This document shows positions 41,572 to 54,176 of a stretch of 64,000 nt of DNA, one piece after another. The stretch comes from Phytophthora hibernalis. Taxonomy: Eukaryota; Oomycota; Peronosporomycetes; Peronosporales; Peronosporaceae. The stretch is from assembly GCA_012656075.1 (NCBI GenBank), contig JAAKBF010000224.1, positions 186,001-250,000 on the forward strand, given 5' to 3'. The position numbers were made by a program, and so were the translations under genes. Within the stretch, counting starts at the first letter, position 1. Each line of letters starts with the position of its first letter. The notes under the pieces were generated by a model that was given only the letters and a program-made list of their open reading frames with translations, did not search any database and was not told the DNA's origin.

Positions 41572-42584
41572 TTAGTTGAAGAGCGCAGCAGCGAGGATGG
41601 TGACAACGCCCATGGCGACGTATCCCAGAGGACGCGAGGCCTGTATCGCTCCACTGCTTCCGGTTGTGCTGTCCGTCGCCGAGTCTTTGCTGGAAGCAGC
41701 CTTAGACGACTTCTTGACGGCACTCTCCTTCGAACACTGAAGACCTTCCCAGCCTTCCTCGCATTCGCATACCGAGTCTGAGCACGTGCCCTTACCGTTG
41801 CAAGCCTTGTCCGACGTGGCATCGCACTCCGAGCACTGGTCGCCCGTCGTGCCCTCCGCACACTCGCACTCCTGGGTCTCGAGGTTGCACTCGCCGGTGG
41901 CGCACTGGCCGGGCAGCTGGCACTTGTTCGAGTCGATCTCTTCACAGGCGTCACCGCTGTAGCCGACGTTGCAACGGCACGTGTAGTCGAGAGAAGCAAC
42001 GGCGTCCGGCACGCACGTTCCCTGGCCACTACACAGCAGAGTGGAGTTGCTGGTGGCGTTCGTGCTGAGGCAGCTCTCAACCAGAGCAGCAGCCGTGCCA
42101 AGGTCGTCCGCAAAGTCCGTGGCGTCGTCCTCACCGAAGAGCACCTCCAGTGCACTCGTGTCAAAGTCCACACAACCGTAAATCGCGTCAATCGCCTCAC
42201 CGCCGGTATCCTTGGCACCAGCCACACAGATGACACCCTCGCCCGACGACGACGTGCTGCCGGTCACGCACTTCTCCGCGGGCTTGTACGTGCAGACACT
42301 GCTGATCTGGTTGTACGGACTCGCCCAGGACGAGAAGGTGGGGCACAGACCCGGTACTGTCCAGAGCACACGTCCGTGTCCTGCACCTTGGGCAAACACT
42401 GCTTGACTGTGTCGGTTCCCGCACGCGTGGTCTGCAGTGCCACACACTGGTAGCCCTTAGCCTTGCAGTCCTCCGTCTCCTCACAAATACCCGGACGCTC
42501 CTTGTCCGACTTGGACTTGGCCGCAACCTGCTGCTGGCTCAACGCCAAGAGCGCCAAGACGCCCGCGAATTTCCACGCCTGCAT
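41572..42584 (-). CDS. Secreted/GPI-type cell-surface protein with EGF-like repeats
   Basis: ATG 42584 begins a signal peptide (WKFAGVLALLALS, cleaved after VAA). A Cys-rich region (CEETEDCKAKGYQC) and a second cysteine domain follow. Then come EGF-like modules: CSGQGTCVPD...CRCNVGYSGDAC, GECNLETQECECAEGTTGDQC and CNGKGTCSDSVCECEEGWEGLQC. A Ser/Thr/Lys-rich stalk ends in a hydrophobic tail (GYVAMGVVTILAAALF), typical of a GPI-anchor signal. One frame change lies near 42360 between the two Cys-rich parts. Such proteins sit on the oomycete surface or in the cell wall. The long antisense and shifted frames in this GC-rich stretch are shadows. Confidence 0.75.
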
Positions 42585-43099
42585 TGCTGATCTAAAGCTG
42601 AAGAGAGGAAGTGTCCTATGCCTGGAGGAGCAAAAGGGAGAATGACCACGAAGCTACACGAGCTTTGGTCGGCGATAGGACGAGGCAAAGCCTAGCATGT
42701 CAACCGGCTGGATAGTGTCGAGCTCTCTATCAAGCACAACGAAGCCACAAGCGCAAAGCACGACAAGCCTGACGTTGGTGTGCCGTCAGATCCAGACGGT
42801 ATCATTTAGCGGCGGTACTGTAATTTTAGTCGACGAACGCACAACAAAATGACGTTAATCATTGAAACTCCAGTCCGGAATAGCCGATCCTGTCACATAT
42901 CAAGACGATGACATAGTTTGTACTACCTACGCTATCGCATGCTTGAAACAGCAAAAACCAAGAAATGATGGGCGATTCAGATGGGTTTGGGCTCACCATG
43001 GCAAACTTTTCGGGTCACGATCGAACAGCTTTGTGTTTCTACATGGGGAACATTCGTCAAATTTGGCAATCGTCATGCTGTGCATTGATAGCTCGGGCA
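42585..43099. other. Intergenic between divergent neighbours
   Basis: Promoter side of the EGF-repeat gene and 3' side of the DXO gene. No further gene is supported. Confidence 0.4.
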
Positions 43100-44616
43100 T
43101 TAATCCTGTGCAGGCAAGAACGAAGGTTCCGATGACAATGCCATCTCCACCACGTGACGGCGCGGGACATACGCGACCCGGTAGACTCGACCGTCCTCGG
43201 CATGTTCATAGATCCAGTCCAGTAGCGCCTTCGTGAAATTCAAACAAACGACGGGGCTCTGCGACGCACAAAGCAAACGAGCCGTTAGCTGCGGGCATCA
43301 CCTTCCTGCATTAAAAAAGATCGACTAGTCGCGGCGAGTCTAGCATCGCGTTAACGTGGCGAATCATAGTGACGTACCCAATGCTTACGGCAAAAGTTTG
43401 GGATCTCCGTGACCCGAAAACTCTGCAGCTTGCGAACCTCGAAATCGTCGTTGCGAAACGCGCAGACGATCTTCGGAGTGCCCACCAAAAACGACTGGAT
43501 CCAGAACGCCAGTAACTTAAAGCGCTCGAACACGAATTGGTCCTTCTCGCGCTGCAGAAGCCGAAACGTCTTTAACTCAATGTACTCGCGTTCTCCCTCG
43601 TTTGGCGCCCCCTTGTCGTCGTAACAATCGATTTCCGCCGCGACAATTAATCGTTTGTCACCTAGCGTCATTGAAGAAATGCTGCAAAATTCCTCATCCT
43701 CATTCACTTTTCGCTGGTTCTCGCCATCTTCTGTAGATTCACTTGGCTTCGGATAAGTAGAGTAGATCTCAAATCGGCGACCTGCAAACGCTCCTCGGCG
43801 TTGGTTCTCGTGAGGATTGCAGTTGCTCTCAATGTCCTGCTGGGTTCTCCATACGTCCAAATACACGCACCCACCGCGCTTCTCAACACCAAAAGTCCAG
43901 TCGTTCTTGCTGTTGTACGGAGTCTGCATTCAAGAGCAAAAATCAGAGACTGGGTCAAAGCCTACAAAATACAACAGCACCCCCACCCCCATGATTTTGT
44001 TCAAGTTGTTCCTGAACGTAGCAAAATGAGGCTGTTCCCGGGTCCGATCTTCTCCCTGAAAATGCTCCAGAGCCGCCAGCAACGGACCGATAGGCGCCGG
44101 TGGCGACGTTGGGTCCGTTTCGTCCTTCGACGTATACTCGTCGAATCCATCAAGTAATTTCGCCCCAATCTGCAGCAAAAACCACAAAATATCAGTAAAA
44201 TATGCAGACACCAGCCAACATTGTTCTTCACCTCTGCCTTCTTGTAGAGCAACTATAATACAGCAACCACACACAATCCACAATAAATCTCCGTCAAGAT
44301 TAAAATACCGGTATTAATCCACGACCCGACGCACCAGATTCGATCGGTCGAAGCGGATGTCGTCGTCTGCGAATTTACTAAAATACGCGACCTCCTGCGG
44401 CTGCAAAATCAATTAGAAAAATAAAATACGGTCTCCAAAGTGTCACCAAACCTTTGACAACGACACGCGCTCCTGCTGCGACAGCTCGTGGACGCGAGGC
44501 ACCGCGAAGGAGCGAGTGTCGGATGCGGTTCTGGAAGTGGAAAACTTGCGGTCGAAGCCCCGTGGACGCTGCGCTTGCTGCCGACCTCCGTCGCTGCGGC
44601 GCCGTTTCTCGGTCAT
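43100..44616 (-). CDS. DXO/RAI1-family decapping exonuclease
   Basis: Exon 1 starts at ATG 44616 (MTEKRRRSDGG) and carries FAVPRVHELSQQERVSLSK. Exon 2 has PQEVAYFSKFADDDIRFD. Further exons hold IGAKLLDGFDEYTSKDE. The large exon 43930-43380 has GRRFEIYSTYP and AAEIDCYDD followed by EYIELKT, the two acidic metal-binding motifs of the family. It continues FERFKLLAFWIQSFLVGTPKIV. The last exon (43100 to about 43270) gives VVCLNFTKALLDWIYEH. Intron borders fit GT-AG (for example GTACGT at about 43375 and cgtcgcag at about 43265). The enzyme removes faulty or NAD caps and degrades the RNA. It is a single, apparently intact gene. Exact exon ends are approximate. Confidence 0.8.
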
Positions 44617-44698
44617 TTTCGGTCAATAATTGAATTGACAAAATGTGCTAATTGAAAAAAGATACGACTCGGTCATTTATTTTACAAAGTTTGTGAGC

Positions 44699-44733
44699 CT
44701 GTACCGGTAGCCATTAAATGGTTACCGGTACAA
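44699..44733. repeat. Near-perfect palindrome
   Basis: TGTACCGGTAGCCATT and its inverted partner AATGGTTACCGGTACA (44700-44732) are separated by a single A and differ at one position. It lies in the shared upstream region of the DXO gene and kinase 2. Confidence 0.75.
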
Positions 44734-45464
44734 GCTCAATGTTTTTGGAGTTGTCACTTGGCCACGTTGTGGCAACTCATAACAAGGCGTCTAGTGTGTG
44801 AATTTAACCACCGACCTTTATGGTCGCAGTAACTGCGATACTATAATAACTGGGTGGTGTCTTCGCGACTGAGCGAAATACCAGTAAACACTCTGAACAC
44901 CCAGTTGCGGCGAGACAACTTTCCCGCATTCGATAAACCCAGCAGAGCTTCGGCGTTTGCTGGCGCCTGCATGAATAACGGTTCTGTTCATCCCGCCTTG
45001 TCACTATAATACCAAGTTTGATTTGATTGAACCCGCGAAACTGCTGCTGGCGCTGCGAAGATGTAGCGAATATGCGAATATGCATACATGTATCGGTATC
45101 AAACAATCCCCGACACCTTGGGCTCGGTGCATCAACAATATGCATGTCGCCAGCGCCTGTCGCTAGTTGAGTGAATGGAGTCAAGTTTCCGCGGTGTAAG
45201 AATATTCAGATGCGTGTTTTGAAATTACCACGTTAACAGCTAAACGCTTCATCTTCGCTTGGGGCGGAGACGACTTTGCTGAACAGTTTCCGTTAAACAG
45301 CTAACGACTGGTCCACCCTGGCTGTCCTTTCTTAGCCTTCATTTTTGAATTGGCTTCGTTTCGAACAGGACAAGGCACGACTTGGCAATTTCCACACGAA
45401 GCAACTTTACGTTTGAACTTCGACTGGGATTTGAAAACTTTGGGAACGAAATCACTTTATCAAT
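44734..45464. other. Intergenic, upstream of kinase 2
   Basis: No gene is supported. The frame at 44804-45184 on the minus strand has no recognisable content. Confidence 0.4.
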
Positions 45465-47982
45465 ATGCCGGTCGCTCCTAACGTGGTCTTGGAGCATACG
45501 CTCCGGGTCGAGGTTCTATCTCTCGTTGGCTACGCAGTCATGTGTCTACTCAGTCTTCTTCTGGTTATCTACCTACGAGTGAATCGGCGAGAGGCGTTTA
45601 AAGGTGACCCACACGCTTCACGCAAAGTCATCCTGCCTGCATTCGAGCCTCTACTGTGGATTCTAGCTGTTGTCACCGGTAGCTATGTCCTGTTTTTAGC
45701 GTCGCTATCAAAATCGACTTGTACACGATTGGGTTCCCGAACATAGATCGAGAATGTTTCTACTGCGGGCGGATGTTCGTTTTCGTGCTGGTGATCATGT
45801 TCCTGTGTCAGAAAAGTGTTTCGTTAACCGCACTTCGTTGCGCAGTCATTAACTCCATTTTCTTGTCATCATACACACTCCCGATGGTAGCGTTGCTCAG
45901 CCAATTTGCACCACGGCAACCAGACCTGATTTTTTCGTAAGGTTTGCAGCTCGCCCGCTAGTGCTGATAGTCGTCGTGTACTTGTGCATGATTCGACAGC
46001 CGCCAGGCCGAGCTAATGCTCACGTATTGCGTGCACACGGGTGGTTCATCGTTGTATATCACGTGGTTTTAGCTGGTTACACGTACACGCAACATTACAT
46101 GGGAGACTCCCTATTTATCCTGTGCTCACATACATGATCATGGTCTGGAGTTCAACGTGCCCCCTAATGATTTGGAAAATACTGCGTGCTGACACGGAGT
46201 ATTGGCGAGGCATGGGGCGACGAGTATGTTCACTTCAGCACGTTGTACGTCACACACACCCGAACTCGCACTTGCAGGCAGTAGCATCGGTGGCTGAAGA
46301 CATCTCGTCGCACGGAATTCATGTGCTCATTGAGACGCACCGTGAGTTTCTGATTGATTTCGCACATCTTGAGCTTAAGCGCAAAATCAGCTCCGGAAGA
46401 CACGTTGCCATGTTTAGTGGTCTGCTACGCTCGACTAAAGCTGTGGCCGTGAAAGTGTACACTCCCCAGCATTTTTCTGAAGAGGTTGTGGGGGAATTTT
46501 CGCATGAGGCAGCACTATGTGCATCCTTGAGCCACCCTAATATCGTCGAGTTCTTTGGAATGTGTGTATGCCCTCCAACGGTATGTTTGGTTACCGAGCT
46601 CTGCCAATATACACTTGAAGACGTGCTGGTAGCGCGAGGAAATAAGCACACACATCACAACGACCTTCAGCGAATGCAGCTGAATGTAGCTTACATGCTG
46701 GACTGTTCGCGTGCTGTGGCTTATGTGCACAGCTTCTCGCCCCCGTTCCTGCATCGTGACATCAAACCAGCCAACTTTCTTCTGGACAAGAGCAATACCT
46801 TGAAGCTTACAGACTTTAGCGATTCACGAAGGTTACCCAGTGAAATTCCATACAGTATCGCAAGTAGGCAAACGACCTCGAATCTAACGGTTCCCCTACA
46901 ACCTAAAATGACGGTGACAGGAACAGTCGATTACATGGCACCCGAGATGATCGATAGTCGTACTGGTCTCGCAGCCTACGCAGAAGCTGCTGATGTGTAT
47001 TCGTTGGCGATAACCTTCTGGGATATACTTTACCCACATCGCGAAAAATATCCAGACGTGTCCAATAACCACCTACTTGTCTTTGAAGGTGTGCTGAGTG
47101 GCTCTCGTCCACCGATCGATGAATATGAAGAGATGGACGAAACTATACCTTCCGGATTGTTAGACCTCATCACCAGTTCTTGGCGAGGTGACCCGAGTGC
47201 ACGCCCCTCGGCCCAACAATTGGTTGACAAACTCGAACAAGTTCAGGAAGAGCTATTAGCTGCCCTCGCACAGGATCTATTTAACGACTTCGACCCCGAG
47301 AATTATTGTATTCTGCAGCTTACAGACAAGATGCTTACTGGTGATTACGTGGTTGGCCGCATGGAGGGACTAAATGTGATCGAATCTAAGAGCGAGGGAT
47401 TCGTCTCGGTCGTGCACTCATGGATGCCGGCTTTTGCATCATTCTGAACACATCTACGGTTTTCAAGACGGTGAAGCACTTTATTTTCTCGATGATGACA
47501 ACATCAACTTCTGTCAACCGCTGGCCATTTTAGAGGAATCTTCTAGTACATCTCAAGATTCCAACGACGAACCTCGTCCCTCGCAAAGCTTTCAGCAGAT
47601 GTCAATTTTGTCGACGCCAAAACTGCTCAAGCGATCACGCCTGCTGTCGCACCTGACGTCCACATTTTCGGGCAATGGTCCGACAATATCGGGTAGTGGG
47701 TCTCAAAGTTGTGATTGCTCGTGCCGTTTGCTTGGTCAGCTCCGAGATATCCCAATGACTCTTTCAAGCCGCCGATTTCGCCGCCAACGTCGCCGACCGA
47801 CCACGAACCAAAACAGCAGCATTTGTAGTGATGGCAGCGTATCAACATTGGCACCGACACCGAGACGATGGCACCTTAGGCGAAAAGCAAAATCGGAAGA
47901 CCCGCTTCGCAATAAATTACTGGACGGAGAACTGCAACAGCGATATACCATCGACAACCTGCGTGGCGGAGTAGAACTTTGA
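45465..47982 (+). CDS. 7TM receptor - TKL protein kinase - DEP fusion, paralogue 2 (DFS instead of DFG)
   Basis: Same layout as paralogue 1. The start ATG 45465 is followed by LVGYAVMCLLSLLLVIYLRVN, further membrane segments, then ILRADTEYWRGMG. The kinase domain has HRDIKPANFLLD and GTVDYMAPEM. However, the glycine loop is degenerate (ISSGRHVAMFSG), and the metal-binding DFG reads DFS (LTDFSDSRR, about 46812). The catalytic Lys (VAVKVY) and HRD remain. A DEP domain (LTGDYVVGRMEGL, then LGRALMDAGF) and a basic Cys-rich tail follow. One-base shortfalls at 45693 (T5), 45930 (T6), about 46110, 47408 and 47432 (T4) break the frame, but each is repaired by comparison with paralogue 1. It may be a low-activity or regulatory kinase. 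Confidence 0.78.
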
Positions 47983-50190
47983 ACTCTATCGTTGTAGCTT
48001 TATTGTTAGAAGAACCTGTAAAATTCACTTCAGCTCTCAGCTCATCCAAATTCTCCGCTTGAACAGGGAGAAAGGCGATTTTTTAGAATTCTTAGTCCAC
48101 TGCTTCTCCACAGGCATTTAGCAATTTGACGCCTTCTACAAAACGCATCATGGCGCTGGACATTCTGGACGGGAAAAACGCGTGAAGTTGTCACCGCATT
48201 GTAAGCTCGCGAAACAGCGGTGCAGTAGGGTGGCAACCCCGGTGTACTGTACTATACACAGTTCTTGGAATTTCGCGAATTTTCGTTGTTCCAAACGCGC
48301 AGATAGTCCAACTACCGGTAGGCTTATGCGGAGGCTGGGATGGGATACAGGTTTTGCTCAATTTCTTGATGCGGCCCGCCGGATTCATGGGTGATATATC
48401 AGTACCGCAGGTTTTAAACTACCTTTGTGCACATTTGAGACGGTCAAACGAACTGATGCTTACGAACCAATTTGGAAATTTCGAGATAATCGCCTTTAAA
48501 GTTGACCCTTCATTTTTCGTACCTAACCGAAAATTCTGAGTAAACCAGGGATTGCAACGAGATCTTAATCCTTACATTTCTGATACCTTTCGTAATACGA
48601 TTTGGATACTTCAAGAAATACGCTTTAAAACCCTGCTATATTTGATAACCGGATCGATTCTTATTTTATTCGATACACAGAAGATTAGGACAACACACCT
48701 CTATGATATGATATCACTTATAATCGTATTTTACCTGCAGCAGACAGACCGTTCGAGCAACATTTTGGATGTTTTTTTCCTTCGAGCAACACACTACCGG
48801 TACTATAATATCGAGCACCGTAAACTACAGTGGTGTGTAGATAAATTCCGTACGTTTGGGATGCATTACATATATCGGAGCGCGTGTCCATTAAATAGAA
48901 AAATGATGACACCATATCATGTTGGTCCAGCATTCATACAGTGTAGGTGAAGTAAGAATATGCGTGCGTCGTTGCATTGCCTCACTTTCATGCAAGTACA
49001 AAATCTAAAATCGCATCATTCACGGAGAAATATTCGTGCAGTGTGATATCTTGGCCAACAAAATTTAGGGAAATTATTACGCCCGGTGGTGTATGGATAC
49101 ATGGTGAGAAATTTACACGCATTGGGGGGTTCGTTTGAGTAGATACGCAGGCATGATTGGCATAGTTACAAGTAGCAACCGTGCAAGTGATGCTAGATCG
49201 ATGAATTTAGGATTCCTTCAACACTCCTTCAACCATGTTGCTAATACATGTACTTCGAAGTACAGCTTATTTTTCGCCTTCGTTTGAGTATCTTTCCTAT
49301 CAGTATATCCTCATCAATACAACCAAAAATGGCGTACATGAATATGAATTGAATGTGGCAAGACGAATTCCAATCCATTTTTCTATAAACACTCACTTTG
49401 AAGCAGAGTTTGTTGAGCTCAAAGTAAAATCCAGAGCTGTTCCGTGCGAAGTCGCGGCTTTGTCTAAAATATTAACGTACCTTTCACTCGTAACAAACCG
49501 AATAACTCTCCTATCACAATGGGTTTTTACAAGGACTTTCAGTTAATATACGAATCAAACAAATTGAGGCAATATTGCCTTCATACCAGTCCAAAATGTA
49601 CCCCATTTTGAGGGCCTAAAATAGGAGATACTTTTTTCGGATGGCACTCGTGCAACGGGTATTTCATAATCCAATGCAACCTAGGGCTCAATGGATGCAC
49701 AAGACACGTCTTTCCAATGGTGTACTGTTAAATCGCGATTCGTACTTAGGTTTTGTAAGCAGCTTTTTGTTTACATTTAACATAGTCCATGCAAAACCTG
49801 CAATAACTTTATTTATTTTTATTGCCATTATTCATACTGGGAGGACAGCTTTAGCTGGTTGAACAGCTTAACCAATTTTATTACACAGACTCGGGTCCCC
49901 CACTGGGTTTAATTGGCGAATGTCGCTTGAGTCCATATGTCACGGATTGGGACTACGGTCACACAAAATATTGGTGTATCTTGTGGATGGTGGTGTTCCG
50001 AATGTTGTTGGGCGAAGAAACTCCATCTACCTTGTTCGAGCGCGACAGTGCGCTATCTTCGTTAAACGAGTCACGCAGTCGCTTTGGCCCACGAAGGTGA
50101 GCGAGTAGGTAAGATGTAGATTTGGAAGGGCGTCAAGGTTACGATTCTCAGGACATGCTGCGCAAGCTATACTTGCGCATTCACCATTAC
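47983..50190. other. No supported gene
   Basis: AT-rich to 49.9 kb with no convincing frames. 49900-50190 borders the truncated copia element. TGCGCAAG...CTTGCGCA at 50160-50180 is an 8-bp stem palindrome. Confidence 0.4.
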
Positions 50191-53100
50191 CTACTCGTCC
50201 TCACGGATGAAGTGGAAATGAATATCGATATGTTTCGTGCGCGCTTGGTAGCCGACGTTTTTGGCCAAAGCCATTGCTCCTTGGTTGTCCTCGTAGATCA
50301 CCGTAGGCTCGCTCTGCTCCGACCAATGTCCTTCAGGAGACGGCGCATCCAAACGCAATATTTCACACAGTCGCTCAGCGCCATGTACTCCGCTTCGGTG
50401 GAGCTCAGCGCCACAGTCTTCTGGAACGTTGATCGCCACACCACAGGCGCACCACACAGCATGAGCATCATTCCGCTCACCGAGCGTTGGTCGTCACGGT
50501 TGCCAGCCCAGTCCGCATCAGCGTAGGCTTCAAGTTGAGTACCGAGTAGACCATCGTACATGATGCCGACGTCCTTCGTCTTCAGTAGATCCGCACGACC
50601 TTGATCCCAGCATCCCAGTGCTTCTCACCAGGGTTCTCCAGGAAACGGCTCAGTTTGGCGACTGCTACCGAAATGTTGGGGCGCGTTCCGCACGCCAAGT
50701 ACATCAGACTTCCCACAAGCGCTCGATAAGGCTTCGACTTCATCTTGGCTTTGTCTTCTTCAGTCTGAGCCTCGTCAGCCTTGGTCAGATGTACACAAGG
50801 TGTCAGTGGTGTCAGGCACGACTTCGCGTTTTCTTGACCGAACTTCTTGATGATCGATGTCGTGTACGCCTGCTGACTGATGGTCAATGATCTGCGCTCC
50901 ATGTTGTAGTCAATCTCGATGCCGAGAATGAAGCGTGCCCTTCCGAGGTCCTTAATCCGGAACTTCTCGTCGATCCCGGCCTTCACTGACGCAATAACAC
51001 CTTTCTCACGCGAGGCAATCAACATGTCATCAACGTAGAGGCACACCACGCACTCGTCGTCTACATCTCCTCTCGTGTAGACGCACGGGTCAGCATCAGC
51101 AGCTGTAAATCCCATGTCCTTGAGGTGCTTGTCAATGGTCTCGTTCCACACACGAGACGCCTGCTTGAGCCCGTACAGACTTTGTACACGACGTCGTCGT
51201 CCTCGCATTCAGCTTCAGCCAACGTCCAAAGATCTCGAAGACCTTCTGGAAGTTCCTTGTAGATCTCCTCTTCAAGCTTGCCATACAGGAACGCGGTGTC
51301 TACATCACACTGCTCGATCTTCATTCCGTCCGCGCAGCACTTTGCCAGCTTTGCACGGATCGAGTTCAAGTAAGCCACCAGCGAGTACTTTCCTTGTAAT
51401 CGATGCCATAACGTTGCGAGTACCCTTTGGCGACCAGGCGATCCTTGTGGCGAACGACTTGCCCCTTCTCATTGCGCTTCAATGCGAATACCCAGCGACA
51501 ACCAATCGGGCGCTGGTGTTCTGGTCTTGGTACCAGCTTCCAAGTCTTGTTAGCAGTGAGCGACTCAATCTCACTTGCAATAGCATTTTTTCCATGCGTC
51601 GCGGTCCGCGCTGTTCGTAGCTTCTGCGTACGACTTAGAGACATCCTCTGTTGCAGCCATTACTTGGCCGTCTTCAATGGCAAGCAGCTCGACGCTTGGC
51701 ATGACACGACCCTGGGTCACCTTATGACGCTTGTTTCCAATGGCAGAAGGAGCAACAACCTGCTTCTTACGTCCTCCAGCTTCCTCCGGATCGTTGGTCA
51801 CTTCAATGTGTCGAGAACGAGAGCGAGTAATCATGGGATGATCAGGGACAGAAACGATCATCTCATGATTATGGATGGTGAGAGTTCGCGACGGTTCATA
51901 GCTCGGAGCAGTAGCTCGAGGCACAGTGACATCATTCCCGCCATCGTTATCTTCATCATCGGTCCCTGCCATGAAGTCATCCGGGCTAGTGGTCTCCATG
52001 AACTTGACAGTGCGAACGATTTGTACTTTTCCCGTGGCCACATTGAGTACGCGGTATCCTTTGACATCATCCTCGTAGCCCAGGAATCGGCACTTGAAAG
52101 CCTTGGCGTCCAGCTTGCGGCGCTTCTCGTCAACCAATGTATGCGTAGCCAAGTGCACCAAACACCTTCAGGTTCTTGAGCTGAGGTTTCTTTTGGTACA
52201 CGATCTCGTGCGGTGTCTTCACAGTCACGGTGTTGGGAATCCTGTTGATGATCCACGCAGACGTGTTGACTGCTTCAGCCCACGATTTTTGTCGATGCCC
52301 TCATGATAAAGCATGCAACGAGCCATCTCGACAAGGCTCCGGTTCATGCGCTCAGCAAGTCCATTTTGCTGGGGCATGTACGGCACCGTCTTCTCATGGC
52401 GGATGCCTTCCTTGGTCAGGTACTCCTTAAAGAGCTGCCCCGTGTACTCTCCGCCGTTGTCCGAGCGGAGGGGCATGATCTTGTGACCAGTAGCGTTTTC
52501 CAAGTCGGCCTTGAACATCTTGAACTTCGCCAAGACTTTCGACTTCTTCTTCATTAAGTACACCGTGACGTGACGTGAGTAGTCGTCGATAAACGTGACG
52601 ACGTACGAACAACCTCCCGGTGTCTTCGTCTGCATTGGCTCCATGACGTCAGAGTTGACAAGGTCCAGGACTCCCGCTCTCTTGACGTTCTTCTCGGGCT
52701 TGCGAGGGAAGTTGTCCTCGTGCATCTTTCCTATGCAGCAACCTGCACAAACGTCCGCAGTCGTAGGTGCTTCCATAACCCGCGGCAACCCTTCTGCCAT
52801 CGTGAGTAGCTGCTCGTAGCGCTTGTACGGGATGTGGCCTAAGAGTGCGTGCAACACGCTCTACGGCTCCTTACGAGGTGTCGTTGCAGCACGACATACC
52901 TCGTCCGCCACTGTCTTCAGCTTGTAGGCATTTCCACATCGCTTGGCTTCCATGACGTTTACGTCGCCAAAGCGAAAGACACACTTGTCCTTGCTGAACT
53001 CCGCCACGACGTCCTTCTCGGCCAGCTTCGCTACCGAGATGAGGCTTCCATCAACCTCAGGGATGTACGGAACATCCGACAGTGTGACAGACGTCCCGTC

Positions 53101-54019
53101 CATCAGCTTCAACCCAACGGTGCCCATTGCAACTGCGTCGATATTCGTGCCATCCGCGATCGTGATGCGGTCTGGCGTCTTCAGCTTCTTCATGGACACG
53201 AACTTGTCCCAGACGCTGGTCATGTGCGAGCTTGCACCAGAGTCGACGAGCCACTCAGTCTTGCTCATCGCACCTGTTGCCGTGAACGCGAAGTCGGATG
53301 TTTCTCTCGCGACTTGTCCACGTCCCTCGTCGGCATTCTTCTTGCGGCACTCCGTTTGCTTGTGCCCCGGCTTCTCGCAGTAAAAACACTTGCCGGTGAA
53401 CTTGCACTTGCCGTAGTCCTTCTTGGTCACGAACGCCTTCTGTTGAGCCGATGACGATTCATCCGAGGCTTCAACACCAGAGAGAGCTTGGATCGCGTAC
53501 GCCAACGTCATGTTAGGCGTGTTCTCGAGGACGGTACTGATCATCCGGTACTCATCCGTCAGACAACCGAGCAGAAACACGAGCTGTCGGGTCTCATCCA
53601 AAAGCTCACCGATCATCTCCATCTGCAAGACGATCTCCTTGAACTGGTCCACGTGAACCGCGAACCGCGTACCGGACTCCATCTTGAAGTTGTGCAACTT
53701 CTTGGTGACGAGGAGTCGGTTCTTGAGCGTGTTCCGGTTGAACTGCTCCTCGAGCATGTGCCACGAGTCGACAGCCGATGTCGGTCCACGGATGTAGACT
53801 TGGTATATGAGACTCACGTCTCCAGCGATCACACCAAGGGCTTTCAGATCGTCCATCTTCCATTGTGCCGTGGAGCGATCTCTCAGCGCATCGAACTGGC
53901 TTGATGATGTGGGCCAGCAGTCCCTTGCACGAGATCTTCATCCTCATGTTGAACTCCCAGTGGAAGTAGTTGCCTTCCCCGAGTTTGAAGGTGTCAGCGT
54001 AGCTTGGGCTCATAACCAA
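50191..54019 (-). mobile_element. Ty1/copia retrotransposon interior, 3'-truncated
   Basis: Read leftwards from 54019: gag with a zinc knuckle (CFYCEKPGHKQTEC, about 53370); protease WLVDSGASSHMT (about 53240); integrase with the HxxxxH/CxxC start, then VTFIDDYSRHV, LRSDNGGEY and YMPQQNGLAERMNR; reverse transcriptase with CRWVFALKRNEKG, DVDTAFLYG and CLYVDDMLIA; RNase H with EAYADADWAGNRDD and ALSSTEAEYMALS. The order protease-integrase-RT-RNase H defines copia. Frames change near 53860, 52860, 52250, 51600, 51370, 51180 and 50570. The interior stops at the REDE stop near 50191, and the usual C-terminal extension, polypurine tract and 3' LTR are missing. The first codons overlap the primer-binding site. 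Confidence 0.88.
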
Positions 54020-54020
54020 T
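54005..54020 (-). other. Primer-binding site, initiator-tRNA anticodon type
   Basis: On the minus strand TTGGTTATGAGCCC directly follows the LTR end. It is complementary to the anticodon arm of initiator tRNA-Met (GGGCTCATAACC), the half-tRNA priming mode known from Drosophila copia. Confidence 0.6.
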
Positions 54021-54023
54021 TGC

Positions 54024-54176
54024 GAATGCAGACGTAGCCTGGTAGTCGAGATGAGGGGTAGGAAAGAAATCCGAAAGTGAGCTCCATTGAGTTAAACGTC
54101 CTAGTCCTGCTTGCTCTCTCCTACAAATGTAGTTCTCAAGAATACCCTTAGGAGTGAAATAGATTAGAACTCAACA
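54024..54176 (-). mobile_element. 5' LTR of the copia element
   Basis: On the minus strand it begins TGTTGAGTTCTAATC at 54176 and ends ATTCGCA at about 54024, directly before the primer-binding site, for about 153 bp. The bases right before its start (AAATGAGGAGG) look like a polypurine tract, which belongs before a 3' LTR. Confidence 0.55.

Noticed and set aside
41547..42236. 229-codon minus-strand frame rich in Arg/Thr/Ser within the EGF gene
   Set aside because: It is a frame-shifted shadow of the Cys-rich EGF repeats.
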